A DNA stretch of 64,000 nt from Balanoglossus misakiensis (taxonomy: Eukaryota; Hemichordata): positions 806,001-870,000 of the forward strand of contig CM082581.2 in the NCBI GenBank assembly GCA_040954595.2, in the 5' to 3' direction. Each line of letters starts with the position of its first letter. Position 1 is the first letter of the stretch. Both the position numbers and the translations under genes were made by a program. Shown piece after piece: positions 1-11,054 of this stretch. Below the pieces are notes generated by a model that had not been told where the DNA came from, ran no database searches, and saw only the letters and a list, made by a program, of their open reading frames with translations.

Positions 1-237
1 AGACAAACATTCCCGGTGTAATTAACATCACTGTTGTTATTAGTATCTATCTCCGATAAGTATCAAGTCTGCCTTATGTTATTTTAAGTCAATTGTCAGG
101 TTCATGTACATATTTTACAACTTATCTATCTTGTCAAAAACTTTCGCATGTACCTAATTCTAGGCTTACCAGTAGGGTTATAGATACAGTGTATTATTAG
201 GTCCCATTGGTATAGGCCTATATACCATGGGACCTTA

Positions 238-320
238 TGGGATGGGTTGCGTCTGTATGTATGTATGGATGGATGTATGTATGGATGTATGGATGTATGG
301 ATGTATGTCTGTATGTCCGT
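238..320. repeat. TATG/GATG microsatellite
   Basis: Imperfect tetranucleotide run of TATG and GATG units. It is followed by the phrase 'catcaaaaacttgaaa', which also follows a shorter TATG run near 4,960, so the microsatellite seems to be a built-in part of a dispersed repeat. Confidence 0.75.
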
Positions 321-744
321 CCACATCAAAAACTTGAAAACCGCTGCGCGTATCACCTCAATATTTGGTGTGTAGGTGCAGGCAGGGCTGTAGATGGGAG
401 TTTGTCCAAACGAAGTTGCCAGGCCCAAAAATATGCAAATTAGCTTGTAAAATGTGAAATTGATGAAAACTCTGTAAGTCAACAATTACTGGTCAGATTG
501 CTTTAAAAATTGGTATGCATGTACCTTATGTCAACCTCACATCGACCTGTAAGTGTTAAGTTAATATCATGGATGTTTTATTTTTTATAAATTTTTTAGT
601 CTTTTTATTAAATTTATACCTTTACATTATACCTCTATGGTTAGGCTATGTCCACGTCTTATTGTGGAATTCTGGTCTGTGCAATAGTCCTGTACAGTGA
701 CTGTCTATTGGTCAGTGAGCACAATGGGGCCAAAATAAAAGGCA

Positions 745-1655
745 AATTTTTGGGCTCACCTGTAACACATGCTTAATACATTACTTATGTGCATACCTAA
801 TTCCGGGCTAACTAATAGGGCTAGAGGTTTCGTTCTTGGGGGACATGGACCAGTATAGGGTCAAAATTTCTTGCCCACATTTTGGGTGACCTCAGGTGAC
901 CTTTGACCTACTTTTCCATATCTTGGCATCCAGAGCAGGTACAGACTTGGCGTTTGGAGAGTTGGCACTAAAATTGAAAAGCCAAAATTGGGCTCACCTG
1001 TAACACCTGCATATCTCATTAATTATGTGCATACCTAATTCCAGGCTAACCAATAGGGCTATAGGTTTGGTTTTTGTTGAACATGGACCAGTATAGGGTC
1101 AAAATTTCTTGCCCAAATTTTGCATGACCTTAGGTGACCTTTGACCTACTTTACCATATCTTGGCATCCAGAGCAGGTACAGACTTGGCATTTGGAGGGT
1201 TGGCACTAAAATTGAAAAGCCAAAATTGGGGGTCACCAGTGACACCTGCATATCTCATTAATTATGTGCATACCTAATTCCAGGATAACCAATAGAGCTA
1301 TAGGTTTGGATTTTGTTGAACATGGACCAGTATAGGGTCAAAATTTCTTGCCCAAATTTTGCATGACCTCAGGTGACCTTTGACCTACTTTTCCATATCT
1401 TGGCATCCAGAGCAGGTACAGACTTCGCGTTTGGAGGGTTGGGATTAAAATTGAAAAGCCAAAATTGGGGGTCACCTGTGACACCTGCATATCTCATTAA
1501 TTATGCGCATACCTAATTCCAGGCTAACCAATAGGGCTATAGGTTTGGTTTTTGTTGAACATGGACCAGTATAGGGTCAAACTTTCTTGCCCAAATTTTG
1601 CATGACCTCAGGTGACCTTTGACCTACTTTTCCATATCTTGGCATCCAGAGCAGA
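745..1655 (+). repeat. Tandem repeat, about 239-bp unit, 3.8 copies
   Basis: The landmark 'catacctaattcc' recurs at about 792, 1,030, 1,269 and 1,508, giving steps of 238-239 bp. Each unit also carries 'aggtgacctttgacctact'. In reverse complement this contains a perfect DR1 nuclear-receptor half-site pair (AGGTCAAAGGTCA) at 897-909, 1,135-1,147, 1,374-1,386 and 1,613-1,625. The same unit, more diverged, is found at 33.7-34.0 kb and throughout the 49.8-57.3 kb palindrome. No open reading frame runs through it. Confidence 0.85.
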
Positions 1656-3600
1656 TATGCTTATTGCTATGTGCTATGTCCTCAAATGGGACCACAGTGT
1701 CCTTGACGCTATTTTATTAACATGCATTAATATGAAACTAAATGTTGATGGTTAATTAAAGACCCTCTTGAGCTATGGTAACCTCATTAAATATGTGCAT
1801 ATCTTATTCTAGTGGATGTGGTAACCTGGACATGGACAACTCTGGGGTCAAAATCTTTTGACAAACTTTTGGGTGATCTTGGGTAAACTTTGACCTACAT
1901 TCCTATATCTTGGCATCCGGCACAGATACATCCTTGACACTTGGAGTTATGGAACTATGTAATGGAATATTATGTCTTGCCTCATTAATTATGTACATAC
2001 CTAATGCCAGCCTAACCAATAGGGCTGGAAGTCTGCCTTTTTTTGGACATGATACATTTGAGATCAACATTTTTCTACAGCAGCCAGCCTTCTCTTAAAA
2101 AGAATGGACAATATAAAGGCTTTGCTGGTATACTGAACTTTGGACTCCCTCCCTGAGACTGTGTGCCAATGACGGGATAGCCTACTCAGCGTTGGGTAGA
2201 TCCTAAGAAGGCCTCAGCCAGGCATCAGATACAAAAAGCGGAAATCCAAGCTTTAATGGTGGGTTACATCGTTAACTTCCCTGCAGAGCTGATTTCTCAG
2301 ACTGTGAGCCAATGACGGGTAAAGCCCCTAGGTAGGGGCCACCTAAGACAGGCCGGTCATGCTTTAGTCACAAAGAAGGGCAAGTTCAGTCATACCATAA
2401 CTTTGTCTGCTGTATATGCTTCATAATGATTGCATGGTATTTTGAGAATACATTGTCTTAAGGCAGTGTGACCAGCTAAAAAGTACTGGCAAACACAGCC
2501 AATGTGTAATAAAAAACATCTAATTTGGCTGAATAAAAGACATAAAACACAGCAAAAGCACTGTGACTAGCTGAGACATAATACTCCATTATGCATTTCC
2601 ATCACTCCAAGTGTCAAGGTTGCATCTGCTCTGGATGCCAAGATATAGTAATGTTGGTCAAGGTTTACCCAAAGTCACCCAAAGTTCTGTCAAACAATTT
2701 TGACCCCAATGTTGTCCATGTTTAGGTTTCTCCCTCCACTGGATAGCCTACAATTAGATATGCAAATATTTAATGACATTACCATAGATTAAGGCGGTCC
2801 TAAATTAACCATGAAATTATAGTTTCATGTTAATTCTTGTTATTACAAAACACTGTATCTATAACCCTTCTGGAAGCCATACTTTGTTTCATGCTACCCA
2901 ATATGTGAAAGTAGGTAAAAAATCAGCCAAGGTTATTTGAAATTTTGCTGAAAAAAATCCGGTCCCTGACATTTTGTAAAGGGGTCAAGACACTTGGCAA
3001 CAAATTGTTGTCCCAGATTAGAACATATTCATAAAAAACTCAGGGAAAGAAGGAAGTTTTTCACAGCTTTGGTGCTTCAAATAGTAGAGAGGTTCCCAAG
3101 TTATTTCAATGAAACCTTAATGTCAACATTACATCGTTAGACTCGAACTCATCTGGCATAAAGCTGCTAGTTAAAGCCCTAAGGGTTGTGCCACTTTTTC
3201 ATTATTTTCATCTAAGATTTGTCAATCTAAATAAGCTTACTGCTAGGTATACATCTACATGAACATCTTGTTGACTGACGATTGTGGCTGTAATTTAAAG
3301 AAGTCAGATATTTAACAGGTACCACACCTGTTTAATCTGCCTCTATACAAAGGGTACACATCTATAGTGGTATGCATCACCTAGATATGACAAACATAAG
3401 CACTTCAAGTAATATGGCTTTATGGTGGCGATTTTGAAGGATGTGGAGAAGATTTGAAAAACACTCTTGAGGAAAAAGATGTGTTAAATCTTTGAAATGT
3501 GTTTTATTCTTTGGTTCCCATTTCGTATATGTCTATCTACCACTGGGACCAATGTGAAATTGGTGGAAACTGGTCAAATTGCTTTAGAAATTGGTGTGTA
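1656..3600. other. Non-coding part of the left outer arm
   Basis: This stretch matches 42,540-44,400 in reverse complement, including a block at 2,100-2,400 with two related phrases ('gtgccaatgacgggatag' and 'gagccaatgacgggtaaag'). I see no open frame with protein-like composition, no RNA gene and no terminal repeats. Confidence 0.6.
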
Positions 3601-5990
3601 TTCATTTTGAGACCTCATGGATTTTTTTTCATTTTTAGCTCACGTGAAAATCACGTGAGCTTATGGTTTAGCGATGTCTGTGTGTGTGTGTGTGTATGTA
3701 TGTATGTGTGTGTGTGTCTGTCTGTATACCCGATATCTCAAGAACCGCTGAACCGATTTCAACCAAATTTAGTACACAGGTTCAGATATCATATGGCAAG
3801 AACTGAAAAGGTTTTGGTGCGTGTGGCTTTGATATTAATGAAGTTATTTAAGTTTTAATTTTTCTATTACATGGTTGTCTATGTGAGCTTTCGTTAATGC
3901 CGCATATATGACCAGTGGAAACGATAGTTTGAGGAGATCGACTGTTTGAGGGCGCTGTGAAATGAGACATTCCTGGCGATATTGCCGTGGTTCTGTCCAT
4001 GCTCAGACGCTGTACCCGTCGTTACGAATAACTTCCCTACGTGAATCCACAAGGAAGCTAACGTTGTTTAGTTGCTTCATAGAGCGTAAATTGTTAATCT
4101 ACAGGACCGTCAGACGAATACTCTTTTCAAATGAAGTTTGAAACTACTTACGAGTAAGTTAGTGGAGACAATATGGCGGATAGTTGGCGTGCAGCCGAAT
4201 CCGCGTTATGACTATGACGTGACCCATTCATCAAGACAAACCGTAAATGATTCACGCATATTGTGGTCCTCACGCAGTCAATCTCAAAATGTCACCAGGC
4301 TTTCTATTTGTCTATTGTTCAGAGAAAAATAACGTGGCGGTTGATCACACTCAACAGTAAAATCCGTTTTGTGAGTTTATAGACAGTCTGTTATCGCCAA
4401 TACTATATAGCGATTGCTAGATGGCTTACCCAATATGTGATCGAGCGAGAATGATAACATTGAATGTCTGTTCAGATCTCATTCCGTACGTCATACGTCA
4501 ACATTTCGATTTCGATTTAATCCATTCATAAAGAATTTAGAGAAAGTCGTCTTGAATTGTGACCCCGACTATCAATTTTACGATGATTTTTTGGCGACGG
4601 AATACACGAGGCGCCATTGCATAACTACGTCAGCTGGACTTCCAAGGTTACCATTTTGTGTGTATGGAATCTTATCACAGAGACTACGTACTTTGACAAT
4701 ATGCCATGCTATATCAATGACGCCCCAGAAAATTTGGCGAAAAATGAATTTGTCTTCTCATGGTGGTGCAATATATTTTAATGTCTATTTTGAGGTTGAT
4801 TTTGGTTTTTGGCTAACATGTATATCAATGTCAGCTTATAGCATAAGTTGGTGTCCGTCGTCTATGTATGTCTGTATGTGTGCCTCATACAGAATTATGT
4901 ATTTTGCGAATGGATCAGTTTCGTCTAAATGTATTGATGTATGTATGTGTATGTCCATCAACATCAAAAACTTGAAACTACTGATATTTAGTGTGTACAT
5001 AGAAATTGTTATTGCGAAAAAATGCATACTGGTATTAACTGGAAAAATGTTCAAATAGTCAAAATTGAAAAACTTAATAACAGCGGATCAGATTCAGTTT
5101 AAAATTGGCGTGCATTGGTGTGCAAGAACTATGGGAAGACCTCGTATGATTTTGTTCAGGTGGAGTCAGTATCTGGCGTTTGCTATTTTTTATGAATTTT
5201 TGGGGGAATTTTCTGCAGTTTTGTTAAAAAAAATTCTTCTCTGAAATTACATGTCCAATTGATTGGAAACTTGGTATGGAGGTTCATAGGGCTTACCTGA
5301 ATCACATTTGTGCAAACGGTGGTGAAATTTGCAAAAATGCATTTTTGGGCAATATTTCCTGTTTTTGTCAAAAAATCAAATCCCGTGAAACTGTAAGTGC
5401 AATTGTTTTGATACTTTGTATTTGGGTTTCTAGGGGTGATCTCAGTCAGATATGATCAAATTGTAAAGAAATTTGCATAATTGTATTTTTTGGGAATTCT
5501 GCAGGGTTTGGCCAAATAGTCTTCAGTAAAACCACAAGTCCAATTGATTGGAAACTTTGAATGGGAATTCATATATGTGATATCAGTCAGATTTGTCTGA
5601 ATTACCTGTTGTTTGCCAAAATGTCTTCCTTATTGAAACTTGTTAAAGAGGTTCTTAGGCATGAACAGAAATCAGATTTGTTGAAATCTGGTGAAATATT
5701 CATACTTTTTGGTATATTTCTTGCCATTTTTGATCAACGAGTTTTAGAATTCCATAGACTTATCTTTTTATGCAGTTCAGGATGGGGTACATGACTCATA
5801 ACCCCTTACAAAAATTGACAAGGCAACAATTCCACAAACATGTTTACATTTCACAATGGTGCAACACACAACCCTTACACCATATACACTATAAACCAAA
5901 TTGGTTTAACACTGGTTTTTCTAATCTTGTTATTCTGTCAACCAATCACAGTACTGCACGTGAGCATATTCAGTTAATATCTGGTTTGAA
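3600..5990. other. Insertion present only in the left outer arm
   Basis: The right arm reads straight from the counterpart of about 3,600 to the counterpart of about 5,990, so these 2.4 kb were gained here or lost there. It contains a TG/TGTA microsatellite (about 3,675-3,720), a short TATG run near 4,860-4,960, and from 5,080 a series of diverged units built on 'gattggaaactttg' and 'ttgcataattgtattttt'. The 168-codon open frame at 4,552-5,058 has no domain, ends in microsatellite-derived residues and is probably fortuitous. Confidence 0.55.
3639..3659. promoter_or_regulatory. Perfect inverted repeat with two CACGTG E-boxes
   Basis: CTCACGTGA and TCACGTGAG are separated by AAA, forming a 9-bp perfect inverted repeat that holds two CACGTG E-boxes 10 bp apart. 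It lies just upstream of the TG microsatellite. Whether any bHLH factor uses it is unknown; it may simply be the palindromic end of a dispersed repeat. Confidence 0.35.
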
Positions 5991-7110
5991 GTATATTTTT
6001 GGGGTGATTTTGGTCAAATACTCAAAAACCTCTACTCACAGTTCTTTGAAATTTGGTTTGCAGGTTCCTAGGTGTGTTATCACGACATTTTAACAAATCC
6101 TATGATGGAAGTGTCAATATAGTTTTTGTGGACAATTTTTGCCATTTTTGTTTGATTGCTTTGCAATTTTTTGTTTTGCAGTTTCCAGGGGATTTTTTTA
6201 CTGTGATATATCATAAATGTTCTGAAAATGAAAAAATTGTATTTTCGGGGCATAAAAAAAATTCTCAGAAAGTGCATGGTTGATCACTGTAAAAGTTTAG
6301 TTGTGAGTTAATGATATGTGCTTCTTTAGAATGATAATTGAATCAAATCATAGCTGAATTAGTTTTTTTGTTTATTTTGTTTGATATTTTTTCCTTATAC
6401 CTCAAAAATTGTTATTATAAAAGGGAAATTACCATTACATAGTTGTTTGCAATTAAGGAGGACCCCCTCCCCCACTGAAAATCGTATACACCTTGATCTC
6501 TCTATGTCTGTATTCATGTCTGTATGTATGTTTTACAAATGTATGCTCCCAATAAGAGTGAAATGATTTTTTTTATCGTAATACTTCTAAAGTGATTATT
6601 TCCTATGAGATATGCAGTCTTATTACCTAATCGTTTCTGAAATTCTACCTCATGCTGTGTATGAAAAGTCTAATATATGTCATTGTCAAGATCCCCAAAA
6701 CAGGCTGATATAGTATCACATAACATTTGATAAAAGTATCCCAAACAGTGTGGCAATTTTGGTATACAGAAAAAAAAACACTAGAATGACAACAGCTACA
6801 TGTATGTAGGCTAGCAATAGGAACACAGATAACAATTCTCCATATTCATTTTTAAATACGATAAGATTCGCTGAAATTGGCACATCTGTGTGCAGGCAAA
6901 GTCAGTTCCAACTCGGCTTGCAAATCGGACCAATGTCTCTTGTTCGCTGAGACTGTATGGTTCTAGTAATAGCTGTAAGAACTTGATCATTGACCAAACT
7001 CTTGGTTCAATTTTGCAACATTTTATGATTTCAAGCTGTACATATTTAACTCCGTTTCAACTATAGTTGGAGGGATAATAATGGAGCCATTTCACTGACA
7101 AAATAGCGCT
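5991..7110. other. Non-coding part of the left outer arm
   Basis: Positions 5,990-6,250 and 6,780-7,110 pair with the right arm. The part at 6,250-6,780 is AT-rich and has no recognisable content. Positions 6,780-7,110 also recur in direct orientation at about 48,340-48,660, which makes three copies in the window. Confidence 0.55.
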
Positions 7111-7942
7111 TAGGGACCATTCAGTTTTTACGGTGGGGGGAGGCTGGCAAAATCCAGGGGGTCACTTAAATTTTGAAATCCAAAAGAGGGAGTCATCTTT
7201 TTTTCAAACGTTTAGGGGGGAGGTCATATACATGTACCCACCGATGCTAACTTTGAGTGTAGTGGTAACAGTAAAATTGGTCCTTTCAAACATTGAGATA
7301 ATTTGCTTTTGACTTCATTAAAATGCAACTTTGAGCTACATATTTTACAAAGTTTTCTTATGTGGAAGGGGGACATCCCCTCCCACACCCATCCCCTTAT
7401 TTCTTCGCCACATATAGTGTACCAGGGCAGAATACTTGCCATCCCACCCCCACTGATGTTAACTTTGAGTGGCAAAAGTAAAATTTGTCCTCCCCAACAT
7501 TAAGTTAATTTGCCTTTGAGTTCATTAAAATGCATTAATTGTATTTTACAAAATTGTCCTACGTACACCCACCCCTTCCACTTTTCTTGTTTTACCAATT
7601 CTACCAACTATTGTATTGACGTGTCCTTTTAATTTATCCATAGACCTTCTTTATTGCAACGCTATACTATTATACACTTCAAATTATACATTTCTTTAAG
7701 AAATTTAGAATTGAGGTGTGAGGAGACCCTTTACCTTTATTGCATACAGTCAGTGTACATAAGATACGGATGGCAAATGTTTTCGGGGTGGGAGGAGGGT
7801 CATCATATTTTGGTCCTGTCAAAGGGGGGGGGGGTCATCATTTTTTTGGTCCTGGTTGAAGGGGGTGTCGGCCTGATTTTGAAAACCAATGACACAAACT
7901 TTTGCCCCCCCCCCCCCTCCACCAAAACTGAACAGTCCCTTA
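7111..7942. mobile_element. Terminal-inverted-repeat DNA transposon, non-autonomous
   Basis: The left end reads TAGGGACCATTCAGTTTTTA. The right end, in reverse complement, reads TAAGGGACTGTTCAGTTTTG. The inverted ends continue into G-rich and C-rich runs. The outer inverted arm supplies an empty site: there the flanks join directly, with 'aatagcgct' running into the counterpart of 7,943 at about 41,390. The target duplication is short (TA or TTA) but cannot be fixed because the ends are T-rich. No transposase frame is visible, so it probably moved with help from a relative elsewhere. Confidence 0.7.
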
Positions 7943-8099
7943 CTAAAGGACGTCAATGTCTGTTTACAGTCAAATGCATTGCCATCAGAAAAAAAAATGC
8001 AAACAATTTCTTATGTTTGTAGTACGCACTTTTTGTATATCTGTAAACTGTGTCTCAGTTGTGAAATTCTAAGGAAATTTGTTCCTTGGGTAGAATAAA

Positions 8100-9420
8100 G
8101 GATTCTTAAACAAACTTAGTCACGAAAGCTAAATGGTTACCTCAGAGAAACTGTGTTAAATTTGGTCATCATTGTTTTAAATCACACAAGACATTCCCAC
8201 AGCTAAGTTACTGCAGCAGTCAGTTTCAACTCAGCTTGCAAATTGGGATCATGTCTTGTGTTCATCGAGACTGTCTGTAGTCGAGTTGACAGTCACTACA
8301 ACTGTATTGCAAATATGGCAGGGTTGGGCAACTCTTCTAATTTGCATTTGAACACCTTTTCTGTTTGCGTCAAAATGATGAATAATGTTTCGTTTTCAAG
8401 AATGCCTTAATATGGGCACCCAATACAAGACAACTGCATTGCAAATGGCATTTTCATTCAACTCTCCTGGGTACCTAAAACAATTTCAACATGGTTGACA
8501 TGGCAATATTAGACAACTGTTCTAATTTGCATAATCCAAAATGGCCGCCAAATTTCTCTAACATGTTAATTTCCCATATTTGTTTTAAATGGTGTGTAAT
8601 ATCGAATTTGCAGGGTTTCCATTAATATGGGTACCTAAAACAATTTCAACATGGTTGACATGGCAATATTAGACAACTGATCTAATTTGCATAATTCAAA
8701 CACCTGCTGGATAATTTAACTTTTGCCATTCTTGTCCCATGATTGTATGTATTATATCTCATAACAGGCAATTAAGTGTGCTAATTGTCAAGCCAATCTT
8801 AATTCTTCATCTGCACCACAAATCAGATGCAAGGTTTAGGACTGGGAGTGTATGTGGGAGCAGCATATAGGGGCCTACAGGTATCTTTAATGGCAAGTCC
8901 TCGGTTAAAGCCAGAAGGTTTTCAGGTTGTAGGCCTCTATTGTATCTACAACAGTTTCTATCACCTCCATCCCACTGGCCGGCACCCGAGGGGGGGGGGT
9001 ACTTGAAATTTTTTCGGATGGTAGTCTGTCGCCCCAGTCGATAACATCAACACGTGTAAATGCCCAAAACCCGACCTATTTGTATTATAAGTCAAATTTT
9101 CTGGTCATTTACCCCAAGTTTTTCTTAAAGACTACATACCTATACACCTTTGTATGGGAGAACACATCTCCCACCCCCCTGCCAACACTAATTGGACAAC
9201 TTTATTCTTGTTATACTTCTTTATAAGTCTAAATGTTCAGTAAGAAAAGGCAACAAGTTATTGAAGCTGCTGACCATGGAAACTATGATGAAGTATATTT
9301 TTTTCCTAGCTGTACATGTACAGTATAATTGGCCCAATGTACCAATTGGAGATGTGTGCCTTACAAGCAACACAGGTTGTATATCCAAGCCTTGTCTGTT
9401 GGCACTATGAAGGGTATTGG
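8100..9420. repeat. 160-bp unit repeats and inner end of the left outer arm
   Basis: Two units about 160 bp apart (near 8,468 and 8,628) share 'acctaaaacaatttcaaca' and 'gacaactg.tctaatttgcat'. The matching part of the right arm has about four and a half such units (40,090-40,830). The last 230 bp (9,192-9,420) are well conserved between arms and include a short frame starting MFSKKRQQVIEAADHGNYDE that soon hits a stop. It could be a gene fragment, but nothing around it supports that. Confidence 0.6.
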
Positions 9421-10740
9421 AAGAATGTCTCTGCTGGCCACTTTGGCCAGCCACTTTTGGCCAGCAGACTATCAAAAGGGTCAAGAAAATAGCCCTAAAA
9501 GGTATGGCACTGTATGCAAATCTAGTGCAGGAGTGGATTGATACATTTCCCATCACTGTACATGCATCATCCTGTATGGATGATATGTACTCTAGCATTA
9601 TGCACCAGATAAAAATGGTCAAAATTGCAAAAAAAAGGAGATGAAACTCCCACTGGCCTTTAACGCAATCCATAGATAAAGAGACAACATGTTCAGGCAT
9701 TGGCTCTAAACATGGTGGATACTGACGAGGGTGTGGTGAATGATGGTGAATCCCTGGATGTTTTGAGGTCGGAATTCTGAAAAGGATTCCCATCGTGAGA
9801 TTGAGGAACAGGATGATGCAGAGGGGCTGGCTCTTTGTGACTCCTATCAGTGGGGATAGACATATATTTGGGATACAGAGGTTGCACTTCCTTGCTTCAT
9901 GATTAGTACGGTAACACTGCCAAATTTGCAACACAGTTGTATTGTTAAAGGTACCCATATGAATGTGCTAATCCTGAAAATACGCGATATTGCGCATCAT
10001 TTTGGGAAACATGGCAAAATTTCACTTTTAGTGGTGATTGGCGGCCATTTTTGATTATGCAAAATAGAAAAGTTGCCAAACACTGCCATATTTGCAATAC
10101 ATAACCAATATGGATGCAAATCCTGAAATTTTAGATATTACACATAATTTGAGAAAAAAGGGCCAAGTTTTATTTTAGAGAAGGTATTTGGCGGCCATTT
10201 TTGATCATGCATATTAGAAGAATTGTCCAACATTGCCATTTTGGCAACTCAGCTGGAATAGGTCTAGGCTCCCATATGAATGCCAATAAGCAAAAAACTT
10301 CATAGGAAAGAAAATTTCTAGGTAGGAAAATTTTGACTCAACTTCTGGTTCTAATAATAGGTGTAAGGATGTGATCGTTTGATTTTGCAACATTTTACAA
10401 TTTCAAGCTGTGTGTATTTAACTCTGGTGCAATTCTGGTTGGAGAGACAAATGGCTTAAGCCATTTAATTGAAAATATAGCACTACTTCACTAGGGTTGT
10501 GCAGTACCTTTGACAACGCTTTGAACAATGTTGCAAAAAGCTTTGTGTTGAAGCTTGCTACAAGACTTGGCGTGCTGAAGCCTCTTATACTAGTCTTAGT
10601 TGAACCTCAGCTGTAACTACGTTTGTGAAACCTTAACATTCAAATCTTTGGCCAAAGTTAGTGTTGCAAAGCTTCTTCAAAGTTTTGTGAACCTCAACAA
10701 TGCTTTTCTATAGAAACCTTTAAACATGCGGGGGGGGGGG
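9421..10740. other. Region between the left arm and the retrotransposon
   Basis: Positions 9,421-9,900 have no match in the right arm. They contain a 75-codon plus-strand frame (9,417-9,644) with plausible composition but no start context, domain or splice signals. Positions 9,900-10,290 hold two or three more diverged copies of the 160-bp unit seen at 8.4 kb. The region ends in a run of G at which the LTR element is inserted. Confidence 0.45.
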
Positions 10741-10944
10741 TGTAGTATTCTGACAGCTACGATCAATATAGCGCCCTCTAGTGTTGCATTGTTGGTGTTC
10801 CACTTGTTTATGAATTGCTGTACGACGTCACTTCCGCCCAGATAAGGCGAAGCACATTGTTGAGTCTTTTCAGCCGATCAATAAATAGGTTGTTGTTATA
10901 CCTTATGATCGCATTATTATTCCCATGTTGATGGAAACATAACA
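10741..10944 (+). repeat. 5' LTR
   Basis: This 204-bp repeat begins TGTAGTATTC and ends AACATAACA. It contains AATAAA at 10,880-10,885, a probable polyadenylation signal, and 'tatagcgccctctagtg' at about 10,767-10,783. In reverse complement the latter carries AGAGGGCGC, which resembles the core of the bilaterian CTCF site. Confidence 0.95.
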
Positions 10945-10958
10945 TGGTGGCAGCGGTG
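10945..10958 (+). promoter_or_regulatory. Primer-binding site, tRNA-Leu type
   Basis: TGGTGGCAGCGGTG follows the LTR directly. TGG is the complement of the tRNA CCA tail. The next bases match the complement of the 3' end of animal tRNA-Leu genes ending in CACCGCTGCCA, as I recall them. Reverse transcription of the element would start here. Confidence 0.8.
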
Positions 10959-11054
10959 AACGTGAGTGATCAGATGTAAGCAGACTTTACACACTATCGA
11001 CTACACAAGACACCAAAACTACAGAAGAAAAGACCATCGAACTGACCTGACAAG

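Larger units (their letters stand above)
1..9420. repeat. Left arm of an outer inverted duplication
   Basis: Read in reverse complement, this arm matches 39,518-44,640 in collinear order: 1-200 with 44,440-44,640, 1,740-2,900 with 43,240-44,400, 2,900-3,600 with 42,540-43,240, 5,990-6,250 with 42,270-42,500, 6,780-7,110 with 41,400-41,700, 7,943-8,300 with 41,000-41,370, and 8,300-9,420 with 39,518-40,960. The arms have drifted, with many substitutions. This arm is longer because of material at about 200-1,740, 3,600-5,990 and 7,111-7,942 that the other arm lacks. No convincing gene lies in it; the short open frames have no recognisable domain or splice context. Confidence 0.8.

Noticed and set aside
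4552-5058. 168-codon plus-strand frame
   Set aside because: No domain, ends in microsatellite-derived residues, lies in an insertion absent from the other arm.
9221-9958. 245-codon minus-strand frame antisense to the inner end of the left arm
   Set aside because: The homologous part of the right outer arm does not keep the frame, and the residues show no domain.
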